Source: Cerioporus squamosus
Lineage: Eukaryota > Basidiomycota > Agaricomycetes > Polyporales > Polyporaceae
Direction: 5' to 3'
Assembly: GCA_022592435.1 (NCBI GenBank)
Contig: JABYQS010000367.1
Span: forward strand, 1 to 27,021
DNA length: 27,021 nucleotides
The notes below the pieces were generated by a model. The model did not search any database. It was not told the origin of the DNA and saw nothing but the letters and a program-made list of their open reading frames with translations. The translations under genes and the position numbers were made by a program. The stretch's first letter is position 1; each line of letters begins with the position of its first letter. Positions 1 through 9,627 of the stretch are shown here, piece by piece.

Positions 1-210
1 TGCCGCTAGCGTCCTCCCCTCATCCCAATAAATGGCCCATAGATCTCATTCGTGTATTTATCCCTGCGTAGTATCGCATTCTCTGGACATTTTGCCAGGC
101 TCCAAAAGCGCAAGAACGCGGAGACGAGCAGAAGAGAACAAACCCGCGAAACACCGCCCAAGGCACTGGCAGTCTGGCACTGGCTGTGACACTACTGACA
201 GCGCCACATT
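1..210. other. Left flank of the transposon, no gene seen
   Basis: Short host flank before the transposon. No spliceable coding frame was recognised. An AATAAA hexamer lies at 27-32 on the plus strand and could be the polyadenylation signal of a gene ending left of the window, but nothing else supports that. The last three bases (ATT, 208-210) are the left copy of the target-site duplication. Confidence 0.4.
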
Positions 211-250
211 CACTGTGTGAGGGGGGTACGTCGCGTAGGGCATACGAGAC
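211..250 (+). repeat. Left terminal inverted repeat of the CACTA element
   Basis: Starts CACTGTGTGAGG and ends CGAGAC. It matches the reverse complement of 9588-9627 at 31 of 40 positions, with the first five and last six bases identical. The preceding ATT (208-210) is the target duplication. Confidence 0.85.
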
Positions 251-254
251 TATG

Positions 255-490
255 CGAGATGATCTCGCGAGATGTCGCGTCGGCCTCCTCGAGACGATCT
301 TGACAGGTGCGCACGAGGTTAGCGAGGTTACCTCGCGCAGTCTAGGGTGGTCGCACCGAGACAGGCTGCATGTGGCAGCACGAGGTGGGACGAGACGATC
401 TCGAATGGGCAGCACGAGGTCGAGCGAGTAGGTCTCGAGCGGTACGAGCGAGGCTGCGTGAGAAGGTCTCGCTCCGGTGCAACGAGACAG
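255..490. repeat. Left subterminal repeat region (CGAGAC/GTCTCG motifs)
   Basis: Including the one at the inner edge of the terminal repeat, seven copies of CGAGAC or its complement lie at 245-250, 290-295, 357-362, 391-396, 432-437, 466-471 and 483-488. The motif GCACGAGGT also recurs at 312-319, 378-385 and 412-420, the first two partly shared. A perfect 12-bp palindrome, ATCTCGCGAGAT, is at 262-273. In plant CACTA elements, short subterminal motifs in both orientations bind the accessory transposase protein; that role here is inferred from position and density. Confidence 0.6.
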
Positions 491-1229
491 CGCGAGCTAT
501 ACTGTGTATGGTATGTGTCTAGACAACATACTACGCCCGCCTCGGATACCACATCACACAGATCCTAGATACATGACAACCAGATGTACTTGTCTAGATG
601 GAGATACAAGATAGATTAACTGTAGCTCTCGAATGTCACTACTGGCAGCACGACGTCATATCCTGCCCTACCTCGGGCCGCCCCTCAACTTGAATCCAAC
701 TGCGAACACTGTACAGCGCTGCCTAGCACATCCGTGTTAAGTGAATATCCACCTAAGGCATTTCGACAAGGACATACGTGGTGCGGGTGACCGTAGAGCG
801 CGGACAAGCCCTGGACGGTGGACGGTGGTGTGATCACCACTTCGGACCTCCGCGTGAACCATCGCGCCCGGCGGTACCGACAGATCGCGCTCGGTAAGCG
901 GCCGCATACGGCATGGTTGCGCCTGTGATGCCTAGCGGTGAGCTTGGTCCGTAGTCCACTGAATGAGACTGGGGAGGCGAACCTGACCGAGGCTTGTAGG
1001 AGTGAGCGAGGCCTCCATGGTTCGATTGCAAGGTTCGCATTGAGGATTCTGCTCGAAGGATAAAAGGAGGTCTGCGTAGCGGATGAGAACGGTCAGTAAC
1101 TCAGCTCTCACATATGAGTAACACGCACACGCAACCTCTCTGGAACATTGTCCAGCCCTTCGGGAATGGTGCAGGGGCAGCACCGGGTGGCGCGGTACCA
1201 GCCGCTGGTGGAGCAGTGAGTAGTGATCC
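491..1229. other. Non-coding left arm of the transposon, upstream of the plus-strand gene
   Basis: No convincing coding exon was found between the subterminal repeats and the start chosen for the plus-strand gene. It probably holds that gene's promoter. An open frame from an ATG at 1114 runs into the gene's first exon in another frame. It could be an extra first exon only if a 35-bp intron (1216-1250, GTGAGT...CTCAG) is removed, which is shorter than the other introns in this window. Confidence 0.4.
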
Positions 1230-2896
1230 ATGGACATACTTGCTGCTCAGCTGCTTACCCAGGCTGTACTTCGACAGGCTTTGCAGCCTCCGCCGGTCCC
1301 GGCTGCACCCAACGGCGGTGCCGTCGACGGCAACTCATTTATGGCGATGTGGCTGTCGGACACTCAGAACATAAGTGCTGTGGAGCCGCCAGGTTAGTAC
1401 GGTCCTTGGGGAACACGCATACATACGCAATGCCATACCAAATTATGTTGAGCTGACGACCCTTGCAGCCCTTGCAATCACAAATGATGAGCGGAACGCG
1501 CTCTGGTTAGCCTATCAAGTACAGCAGCGTCAGATCACGGCCATGACTCACCTTCTGGATGAGGCATTCAAGACACCTCATCCACATGGAGGGAACCATG
1601 TGCTAGGAGCAAGGCTAATCGTGAGTGTGGCGTGACGATTAGTTTGAAATGACGCTGAACTGACTGACCTGGATGGCGATATTGCAGAACTCCATCCATG
1701 AGCGTACACGTGAGCTGATGCGCGTAGGAAACGTCAAGGTGAAGTACACAGTGCGCCCAGGTGAGACCGCGTGGTGGGATCTCCCGGACCCTCCGGCTGG
1801 GAGAACTGGGGCGCGGATCGAGGACGACTTCTATTGTCCAGATTGGAATGCTCCCATCAACTCGCCGACCAATGACGAGTTCGTGGATGCTGTCGTAGAG
1901 ATCGTGCTGATGGATGCCGTGAATGGTGAGCAGTTTGAGTATGGGCAGTCGATCGTACCTGAGAGCCTTATACAACCAAGTGGGGCATCCCATCGAGCAC
2001 TTGCGCATCCCCATCAAGACGGCAGTCAAGCGGTATCTCCTAAGCCTCAAGACCGGGCGCAGGTTCCATATCACTGGGAAGGACGAGCATAAGAAGTCGA
2101 TGGATGATCGACGGGCACGCCGTTCACATGTACGCACCTTTCTCAGGTCATCGAGAGTCGTGAAACCGTACTGACACTCATCTTTGCCGCAGATGATCCG
2201 AGAGATGCGGAAGGCACAAGTGCCGCTCCGCAAGTATCTCGGGTACGACCAGACTGTCGGACTTGAGGCAGTGGTTCGCACTGACTATGTCAACTCCGAA
2301 TGGAGTTCCACAAGTGAGAAGGAGCCGGAAGCCCGTAAGGCACTCCGGATCGCACAGAACGTTGATGCGGGCAACCTCGAAGTACGCCCGGTGCTGTGGC
2401 ATGTTGACAAGGTCAGTACGAGCTGTGTATGTTGCATAGCAATACAGATCTCACCGCTGTCCATCTGCAGCTCGACCACATCTTTGCCGTCTTGCGCGGT
2501 ATAAGGGCCGCTGGCATCCCTGCACCGAACAAAGACCCTGCATTAGCTGCCATCCTCAACCCAGCAAACGATGGTGCCGACTACTCTGAGGAACAAAAGA
2601 AGATGTTCCTTACGATCATTCAGTCTACTGCAAATGTTCGTCGTCGGAGGGCGAACCAGAAGGATCGTTTCTGGGGCCGTGGAGATGAGCGGATGCGCAA
2701 GAGGAAGGACGCGCGATTGCCTGCGTACCAAGAGCTCATCAATCCATCGTGGGCCGGAGCGAGCGCGAAGAACATGCGCATCTATCAGACTGCCCCCACA
2801 TGCCCTTCACACTTCACCATCCTGACTACTCCCATGCCTCGCGAGCTTATGACTCACGAGGATCGCGTGCGGTATGCTCGGCCTGGCGAAGTCTAA
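1230..2896 (+). CDS. Transposon-borne protein of unknown function, five exons, one frame break
   Basis: Exons 1230-1392, 1469-1620, 1688-2129, 2193-2411 and 2471-2896; introns of 76, 67, 63 and 59 bp have GT-AG ends, and three contain a clear CTGAC branch site. The product would be about 466 residues. It has a Pro-rich N-terminus, a central stretch with WWDLPDPP and DDFYCPDWNAP, then a basic region (RRRRANQKDRFWGRG near the C-terminal third). No catalytic domain was recognised. Exon 3 does not stay in one frame: the coding sense changes near 1957-1961, where one extra C, or an improbable 40-bp intron (1926-1965), would explain it. It lies inside the CACTA element and points at the 3' end of the transposase gene. 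A role as the accessory DNA-binding protein (the TNPA position in En/Spm) is only an inference. The ATG at 1230 was chosen because its frame joins exon 2 cleanly. Confidence 0.62.
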
Positions 2897-3187
2897 GCCC
2901 AGCTGGAGCTTTGTCGTCCTGCCAAATGTATGATTAGTACATAGCACGCAAACACTCCACTCACCTCTGTATGAGTAGCGTAAAGCATGATACTTGTTGA
3001 ACAATGTTGACTCTGGTTCACCACCTAGCATCAAGTTGGATAGCACAGAGAGAGTAGTAGTATTGTTTCCGACGTGCAACCAGCATCACAGAACAGGAAC
3101 ACCAGAGCCTGAGGACGGTGAGAACATACCACATGGACTAGGTAAGAGATCAGCGGTATTCACGTTCTCGGACACATAAAATATGGC
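2897..3187. other. Convergent gap between two transposon genes
   Basis: The plus-strand gene ends at 2896 and the transposase ends at 3188 on the opposite strand, so this 291-bp stretch should contain both 3' ends. No coding frame and no clear AATAAA on either strand were recognised. Confidence 0.5.
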
Positions 3188-6100
3188 TTACATAGTCCGG
3201 ACAGGGAGCGTCAACCACAGCAGTGTCCCGCCGACCGTTACACTGTGTCGTACCACGGGACAGAGAATATCTCCGACATCAATAACTGCTCCAGCTGGGC
3301 CAGCGTCCGTTGATTGTAGGTGCGAGCCATACTGCCAGAGACGAAGTTCGAAGTCTTGAGCACTGTGATCATGGGCGTAATCAGTGTTCAGAGTCCAGAC
3401 AACGCATGATTGACAACAGAGGTCAAGACGTACAAAGGTCCCCACGGCGAGGTTGCAAGCACATCTGGCGAGACAGGTCGGAGCCATTTGACGGAGGCGA
3501 AGAGGTGCGCCGGCGACTCCGACAACAGGATGTGCTGAACTTCAGCGACCCATGTTCGAGTCGCACCAGAGGGACCTGATGTGCGGACAAGGGCGAGTGA
3601 GTCTCGAGGACTTGATGAAGTCGAATGCTGAGCTGCGATGTAGCGATGGCCGGAGATAATGACATAGTCAAAGAACGTCGCAGTATCGCGTATGAGCAGG
3701 CTTCCGGCAGGAGGATAGGGTGCTAGAACAGTGCAGAAAGCTTGGAGAGGATGAGTGCGCCGCAAGAACCGCGTGAATTCTGAGTAGAGCTCGAGCTCCA
3801 TGGACCCATGGGACGCGCGAGGGCTGAGCTGAAGAGTGATGCCTCCTGCAGGCATGCGAGCATGAGATGTGCTGGGATACATGGTATGAGTAGCGCACCA
3901 TCGATGTATGCATTCTCGACGTCCTGAGCAAACTGTTGGACAGTTCCGCGGATGTCCACGCTGGCCTGTACCATCTTCTTGCACCCCTCCCGCACACAGT
4001 CGGCAGAAGCGTCTCGAAGGCCTTCAGCGAGCTTTCCGAGTTTAACTGTGATTAGTGGCGATGCACGATATCTGATCTCAGGGAGATGCTTACAAGTCGA
4101 TGGAGCTCAGCAGTGCGATGGAATTCCCGTAGGAATGTACACTCGAGCTCGCCTCCGTCGTGGTTGTTGGTCTTGAAGCTCTTGAGAATCTTGTTCAGTC
4201 GCTCGAAGACGAACGTCCAGAACTCGCGCAATGGGCCATAGTTCAGTGCAAAGTCGCCTGTGTGTGTTGCGTAATGATGGTTTGGCTTGATGACGCCAGG
4301 CCCGTATAGCTAAGTGGACTGTAAGGAACAAGGTCATCTTAATATAGTCATAGACTGACCTCAAGCAATTCCGTGCAGTATTCTCTAAGGAGACGATCGG
4401 CTGCGGCGATGTCGGAAACGGTAAGTTCTTCGACAAGCAGTAGACGAAGAGCGTGAGACAGCTTGAGGAAGTTCGAGAGATCGCGCGGGTGCATGGATGG
4501 ATTCGCGGCGCCACCTTCGTCCCCAGAATCATCCTCTTCGGACAGGTAGACGTCGTCCTCGGGGATCTCAACGGCACCGTCATCGTCCGGTTCAAGGTCC
4601 ATGTTCTGGAGGCAAACAGAATCGGTCAGTTACATCCTCGTCATGTACAGTATGTAGGCGTACCATCCACCGTTCCGTATGTACCACTGGACGTGATGAG
4701 CGTCGCGGAGGTTGTGATGGATCGGCCTGTATAGCCGTTAGCAATCAAAACAAGCATACATGTGGGCTCACATACTGTTTGCTTCTTCGTACGCTTCTGC
4801 TTCCGTGGTTTCGTTCCTTGCGGTTGTGGAGCTTGCCCGGCCGCCTTTGATCGCTTCCGCTTCTCGAGTAGAGAGGCAATACGTTCGCGGCGATCTGCAA
4901 GCCTTGCACCGTTGGGATCTGGCTCGCAGTTGGACCAGAGCTGTGGAAGCTGGCCAGTATGGTTAGTTGTCATAGATTCCGAGGCATTGCGCTCAGTGTA
5001 CCAGCATGGGTGCCACAACTGTTGCCAGCAGCATCCATTGATCCGATGTCAGAGAACCTCCAGCAGGCTCTCCCACAAGGTGCGGGAGACGGCCCAGCTT
5101 GGTAGGGGCCACGAACTAAGTACCAGAAGTGATATTCCATCAGTAGCTCGCCCCGGGTCATTACGGGTGCATGGGTGTGACTTACCGTTTGCAACATGCT
5201 ATGAAACGTAGCGAGCTCCTTCGTCTTGCGAAGTATCTTCAGCTTAACCCAGATGAGATAGAAGTGCGTCTTGACGAGACCTATTATGAGGGCAGCATGA
5301 GATAGGATCAAGGAGCGAAGAGGGTTGTGCGGCTCACCCAGAAATAGGTTGTGCATTGGATCAATGACGATCATCTCGCACATGTCGAAGTACGGTAACC
5401 GAGTTACTGTAGAGTTTCGACCGATGCGGTGCAGGCCCCAGCGGGGTGTGACCTGTAACCGCCCGCAGTCGCCGGAGCGGAGCGGAGGCGCCCAAAATTT
5501 GCCTGATTTGGGCTGCTAAACGCCCGAAAACCGAGCCAAAACGCGAAACTGGGGGCCCCAAAGGGGCCGTGACCTGTGACCTACAGCACGATGCGGTGCG
5601 GCGGAGGTCCCTGTGACCTGTGACGCGCCGCATCGGTCGAAACTCTACAGTAGTTCGGACCAACGCGTCCCATTTGCTTTCACGAAGTCGTCCCGGCCCT
5701 TGTTGCTCGTCTGTGCCAAATACTCAGCCATTTTGGCGCGATGTTCATCATTCGTCCGAGCCCTGAATGCTGTAAATAAGCATGTGTAGTCAGCGCAATG
5801 ATGTAGGGGTCAATCAGAGCCGAAGTCACGTACCATTCCGGACAAATGCGTCTGCAGTGGCCAACGCCGCCTTCGTGATCCAGTCGACGGTGCAGAGATA
5901 GTTGTGCATATGCGATGCAAACCCACCAACCTTGTGCGCAGCAGGCTTGTCACAGAACACGCCGACGAGAATGACGCGAACACGTCGTCCATTCGGATAC
6001 CGAGGAGTCTTGATGATGGCTCCGACATGCCACAGGCGCAAGAGCTCATTGACGAGCACGCGTAAGTAATACTGGGTTTGCACAGGATCCGTCTCCTTTG

Positions 6101-8127
6101 GCCCCGGTATGATACCGCTGAGGAGCAGGTTGGAAGCACGGAACCTGGTATGAAGAGAGGACTATAATCAGTCTGCTGTCTTCCGAAGCTCGTTGGCACC
6201 TGCATGCGTACCTTAACCATGCAGGGAAGTTGATGATCATGAATGACATCGGACACGACGTATATGACGCTGCAATCAGGCTGCGCAAGTATGAGAACCT
6301 GTTTGACAGCAACGCGCGTCAAAGAGCTGCAACAGCGCAGAAGAACTGACCTACCAGTCCAGTCCAAGAGCAAGGCCTAGGCGCAGCTCGCCGTCAGGCC
6401 CGTCGTCGTCCAAGGGGTCATAGTTGAAGAATGGTTTGTTATCCGGGCCACGCACCCAATGGCAGATGGCCCCGTCGAACATGTCCTTGTAGCGACCAAG
6501 AGCGCGGGGTATGAGCTTCCATGCGTTCATCATATCTTCGTTGCCGGGTACGGAGAGGATAGCACGGAGTTGTTCAGTGATCGTCTTGAAGGGAGAGCGA
6601 AGACGGGGCTTCTTCGACGAGTGTGTAGAGCTTGAATCAGGGAACGCAAACAGAGGAGTGCCGCATCCAGAGCAGCGTGCGTCCGGATTGGCACATACAC
6701 TCTCCGGGTGCACTCGAAGGCAGGCCGGGCACGTAGGAAGCTCGTGTATGATATTGTTGAGGTGCAGTGCCGACATGACGCCAGTCAATGACTTCGGAAG
6801 GGCAGGTACCAGTGATGCCCAACCTAGCTCGCAGAACACGAGCCCAATGATCGAGATGACGACATCGACAAAGCGGTGGGGAAGATGGCCGACGAGGTGG
6901 AGGAAAGCGCACATAAGCGTGATGAGGAGGACGGCTGGGTGCCATCCACAACGAGCAAGAGAAAAGGGGACGTCACTAGAAGCCGGCGGCGAGCAGAACA
7001 TGTCGTCCACACCAGTTGACGAAGTAGAGGGATTCACCGGCGCCGACTGGTTGTCTGGGACGTCTTCGGGGGGAATATGCGCTTGCGCTGACGCGGATGC
7101 ATCCTCTTCCGCTGCAGCGGCAGCCTGCTCATGCTCCGAGCGCCGGAGAGCCTCATAGACGGCGTCGTCGTCTTCCCAGTCGTCATCGCAGATCAGGATC
7201 TCGTCTCCTACTACCTCGTCTGCGTAGTTGGCTGCTGTCAAGATGTCTTCAACTCAAATCGCAGAACGAGTACCGCGAGACATTGGTACTCACCAGGTAC
7301 AGCAATTGGAACCTCCACTCCAGTCTGCTTGGTCACGACAAAGTTGGAACTGGAGGCCAGTCCCGCTTTTGAGAGCACAGTAGTGGTAGAGTTCGTGCAT
7401 GGGACGGCGGAGGACGTGGGGACCAGAGGAAGTGGGGCCCATCGATGTGGCTTGGGAAGAATGGTGTCCAGATTGATACGTGGGGTGTACTCACGAGCTC
7501 CGACTATCGGAGACTCAACGGGTAGTCCGACCAAACTGTCAACAGAATCAGCGACAACACGTCCAGCTGTCAAACTGCATAGACGCATACCTATTGATGT
7601 ATGGATTGACGGCGTCAGGCCCTGGAATGGTGAGAGCCGAGGAGACGTCTCCCCTGCATGTAGGTTCGCTCTGCAAGAATACCACTTGGTCAGTCATCAC
7701 ACACAATCAGAAACCCGCTAGACATACCGAGGGTTGCGCAGTCGCTTCTCGAGACCACCAAGCAGAAGCTGGAGGAGATAAGTCGCCAGTCTCGATTGGA
7801 CCATGGGGCGACGCTGCAGCCGGATCCGACAGGACAGCGTCCCGCTCTTCAAAATGTGGTACGAGGAGACGAGGATATGGCTGAGGCCAGCGGGCGTGGG
7901 CAGAAGGATGAGGACATGCGACAGACGAGGTTGAGAGCGCGTTACTGAACGCGCTTCGGGCTCGCAGGTCAAGGCCCTCGTGCGAGACGCACGTCGACCT
8001 CGGCTGTAGCAGGCCTCTACAAGAGTTGCACCAACAAGGCTTGCGCCGGCCGGGTGGCTGGTGGAATAACGTCGACGTCAAGAATCAAGAGGAAGCACTT
8101 GATGTTATGCTCTGGACGACGTACCAT
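3188..8127 (-). CDS. Tnp2-like CACTA transposase, 17 exons, interrupted by a nested element
   Basis: Catalyses movement of the CACTA element by acting on its CACTG ends. Exons (minus, listed by low coordinate): 3188-3362, 3434-3845, 3899-4045, 4094-4309, 4360-4605, 4664-4726, 4776-4949, 5002-5097, 5186-5280, 5338-5769, 5834-6144, 6212-6298, 6355-7234, 7294-7535, 7591-7670, 7728-8057, 8125-8127; about 1,247 residues without the insertion. Landmarks in order: an N-terminal CWCNSC zinc-binding motif; an acidic stretch, then a CPAC...CSGCG zinc motif; FSYLRSLIAASYTSCPMSF; CDKPAAHKVGGFASHMHNY, resembling the Tnp2 D-x-PA...G-F motif; IDPMHNLFLG, the family hallmark; KPNHHYATHTGDF; and a C-terminal FDYVIISGHRY region. 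Phases agree at every junction except one: between exons ending 4094 and starting 4045 a single base is missing. The insertion at 5407-5650 adds a stop straight away, so this copy is probably inactive. Confidence 0.82.
5407..5429 (+). repeat. Left 23-bp terminal inverted repeat of the nested element
   Basis: Begins CTGTAGAG and ends GATGCGG. It is identical over all 23 bases to the reverse complement of 5628-5650. The inner end overlaps an 11-bp sequence, CGATGCGGTGC (5422-5432), that is repeated directly at 5589-5599. Confidence 0.88.
5628..5650 (-). repeat. Right 23-bp terminal inverted repeat of the nested element
   Basis: Perfect reverse complement of 5407-5429, followed by the second TA (5651-5652). 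Read in the transposase sense, the CTGTAG of this end puts TAG in frame directly after the exon sequence. Confidence 0.88.
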
Positions 8128-8197
8128 GGTGCGAGTGTTCGCTCGAAATGGCAGTAGAGGGCACGGTAGGCGTCTACACCAACGACCCACGAAGGGG

Positions 8198-8204
8198 CTA
8201 TATA
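8198..8204 (-). promoter_or_regulatory. TATA-like box upstream of the transposase start
   Basis: TATATAG on the minus strand, about 70 bp before the transposase ATG at 8127, in the 181-bp gap between this gene and the end of the 257-residue gene. Spacing is reasonable for a fungal TATA box. No transcript data support it. Confidence 0.45.
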
Positions 8205-8308
8205 TGCGTACGATCACCAGTCTAGCCCGTTGTTCTTCGCGAGACTTCGCCTGGATGCAGTCTGGACAGGGAGAGTGGAGAGTGCGATGAGATTACGATG
8301 GTCCTAAA

Positions 8309-9180
8309 TTAATACATATGCATGCATTGCATGCGCGAGTTCAACTCCGTACTATCATCATCCAATGCGAGGTCGTCCAACTCCCGGACGACCTCCATCA
8401 TCTGTGCGTCCTCAGATATGTGCAGGGAGGACATGGCCACCTCCAACTGTGCGGTTGAGACGTCGCGGCGCAACGGGCGCGGACGCGGAACTATGTGTCC
8501 CGGGTGGGGTGTAGGCGGCGCGACAGGATCGAAGATGTGCTGCAAGAAGTGAGATGAGCAATACAGACAATGAGCGAGAGTTACGTACCAGAGCTTCAGA
8601 GAGCTTGAACCAGACTCGCCACCAAGGTGCGAGGACATGAGCGGGACGGCCGCGAGGGCGTCCAAGGATGTCCCAGACATACCGCGCCAGCCAGGCAAGG
8701 GAGCATTGGCGTGTAAGGGGATGAGTCCAGCTCCGGCGCGTATGCGCCAGCCAGTAAGGTGCGCCAGGAGCGTGATCGTCGACGCCTTTGTATCGGTCGA
8801 GGTCGACCACGAGTACGCCATGAGTGGCGAGACGGGTATCGAGCCGAAGACGGAGGCTCCATGTCGTGGGGTCGTTGAAGACTTCCCCAAGATCGCCCTG
8901 TGTACAGTAAGACAGCATACATTGGAAAGACGAGACATATACGTACCTCTTGCCGGTCGACGTACAACTCCATATCCACCAGGAGCTCCTCTGCGAGGAC
9001 ACGGCCATCTTGGACAGGGAGGCCCTGCTTGTTCCGCAGCAAGACTTGGGCAAAGAAGTCGGCAAGTCTCTGGGGAGTGTGACGAGTAATGAGATGTTTA
9101 GATGCGAGATCGCGAGGTCGCATGATAGGGACGCGAGTGCGCCTCAGAGGGGGAGAGTTAGAGCGAGTAGTAGCTACCAT
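8309..9180 (-). CDS. Transposon-borne 257-residue protein of unknown function, three exons
   Basis: Exons 8947-9180, 8589-8897 and 8309-8539; both introns are 49 bp, start GTACGT and fall between codons. The three exons give 78, 103 and 76 residues. The N-terminal part (HTPQRLADFFAQVLLRN, then GLPVQDGRVLAEELLVDMEL) looks helical. The middle is Trp- and Arg-rich (WWRVWFKLSEAL). The end is acidic (RELDDLALDDDSTEL). There is no signal peptide, membrane segment or recognised catalytic motif. It sits between the right transposon end and the transposase, on the transposase strand. From its place in the element it is probably an accessory protein; I recall proteins like it near agaricomycete Tnp2 genes but cannot name a family. 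The reading frame is intact, unlike the other two genes of the element. Confidence 0.72.
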
Positions 9181-9587
9181 CCTAGTAGAGACAAGTTAAG
9201 ATGTTGGAATTCAGGCGTTGCAGGCGCAGAGGGCAGGATGAAAGCAGAGACGAGCATTTTAAGCAATTGGTGAAGCCTAGGCAGAAAGTCTTTGAGGACG
9301 ACGGGAGGCCTTGACGTCGATGAGATGACCGTACGTGAGCAACATTCTGCAGGCGCGGCCGCTCCGGGACTGTCGGGGCGGACGTCTATCACGCGAAGCT
9401 CCTCCTCTCGCAGTATACGAGACATTGCGAGGCATTCCTTATTCGCTATAGTACAGAGGGACATCCTGCTTCCTAGCGCACAACCTTCAAACGTCCTCCG
9501 ACGCGTTCTTAGACGACCCTAGAACTTCGACAGCCCTCGTACGCCCCTCTCGAGACCACGCGGACTCATCCCGCATTGTCTCGTGTT
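9181..9587. repeat. Right subterminal region of the transposon
   Basis: No coding frame was recognised. It holds CGAGAC at 9418-9423 and 9551-9556 and GTCTCG at 9578-9583, with one more at 9588-9593 inside the terminal repeat. The density is lower than at the left end. It should also contain the promoter of the 257-residue gene. Confidence 0.5.
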
Positions 9588-9627
9588 GTCTCGCATCCCC
9601 CGCACGAGGGACCCGCCTCACGCAGTG
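9588..9627 (-). repeat. Right terminal inverted repeat of the CACTA element
   Basis: In reverse complement it begins CACTGCGTGAGG and ends CGAGAC, agreeing with 211-250 at 31 of 40 positions. ATT at 9628-9630 follows and equals the trinucleotide at 208-210. Confidence 0.85.

Larger units (their letters stand above)
5405..5652. mobile_element. 244-bp MITE-like element with TA target duplication, inside a transposase exon
   Basis: Element 5407-5650 is bounded by perfect 23-bp inverted repeats and by TA on both sides (5405-5406 and 5651-5652). TA duplication with CTGTAG ends fits a short non-autonomous relative of the Tc1/mariner-pogo group; it is too small to code for a transposase. Its internal sequence is GC-rich, with three direct copies of GTGACCTGT (5448, 5569, 5613). 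Removing the element with one TA gives a 246-nt deletion that joins the transposase frame as WSEL-TRLPYFD, matching the conserved sequence expected there, so the insertion is younger than the host gene. A 4-bp AGTT duplication is also arithmetically possible but leaves the transposase out of frame. Confidence 0.85.
211..9627. mobile_element. Complete CACTA-type (En/Spm) DNA transposon, 9,417 bp, three genes
   Basis: The outer ends are imperfect 40-bp inverted repeats beginning CACTG (211-250 and 9588-9627; 31 of 40 positions agree). They are bordered on both sides by the trinucleotide ATT (208-210 and 9628-9630). CACT-initial ends plus a 3-bp duplication are the defining marks of the CACTA superfamily, and the large internal minus-strand gene encodes a Tnp2-type transposase, the protein expected of that superfamily. 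Inside lie a plus-strand gene (1230-2896), the transposase (3188-8127, minus) and a small minus-strand gene (8309-9180). Both subterminal regions carry CGAGAC/GTCTCG motifs, as expected for transposase-binding regions. Diverged repeats, a second element inserted in the transposase, and at least one frameshift suggest an old, no longer self-sufficient copy. The boundaries are read directly from the sequence; classification is from known family traits. Confidence 0.88.

Noticed and set aside
255..490. CRISPR-like or satellite array at the left end
   Set aside because: Spacing of the short motifs is irregular, there is no fixed repeat-spacer pattern, and the position just inside a transposon end explains it better.
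1114..1250. An additional first exon for the plus-strand transposon gene
   Set aside because: It would need a 35-bp intron, shorter than any other in the window. Kept only as an alternative start.
3845..3984. Continuation of the transposase C-terminal exon upstream of 3845 without an intron
   Set aside because: The frame stays open, but the upstream part reads unlike the family, whereas a 53-bp GT-AG intron (3846-3898) joins ENAYIDG to GITLQLSPR in phase.
5403..5654. AGTT as a 4-bp target duplication for the nested element
   Set aside because: Possible by sequence, but removal on that basis leaves the transposase out of frame, while removal with TA restores it exactly.
5361..5663. Minus-strand open frame of 100 codons spanning the nested element
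   Set aside because: It crosses both element ends in a frame different from the transposase and resembles no protein; the element is non-coding.
6511..7158. Plus-strand open frame of 215 codons
   Set aside because: Antisense of the transposase exon 6355-7234, which has conserved zinc motifs and consistent splice phases.
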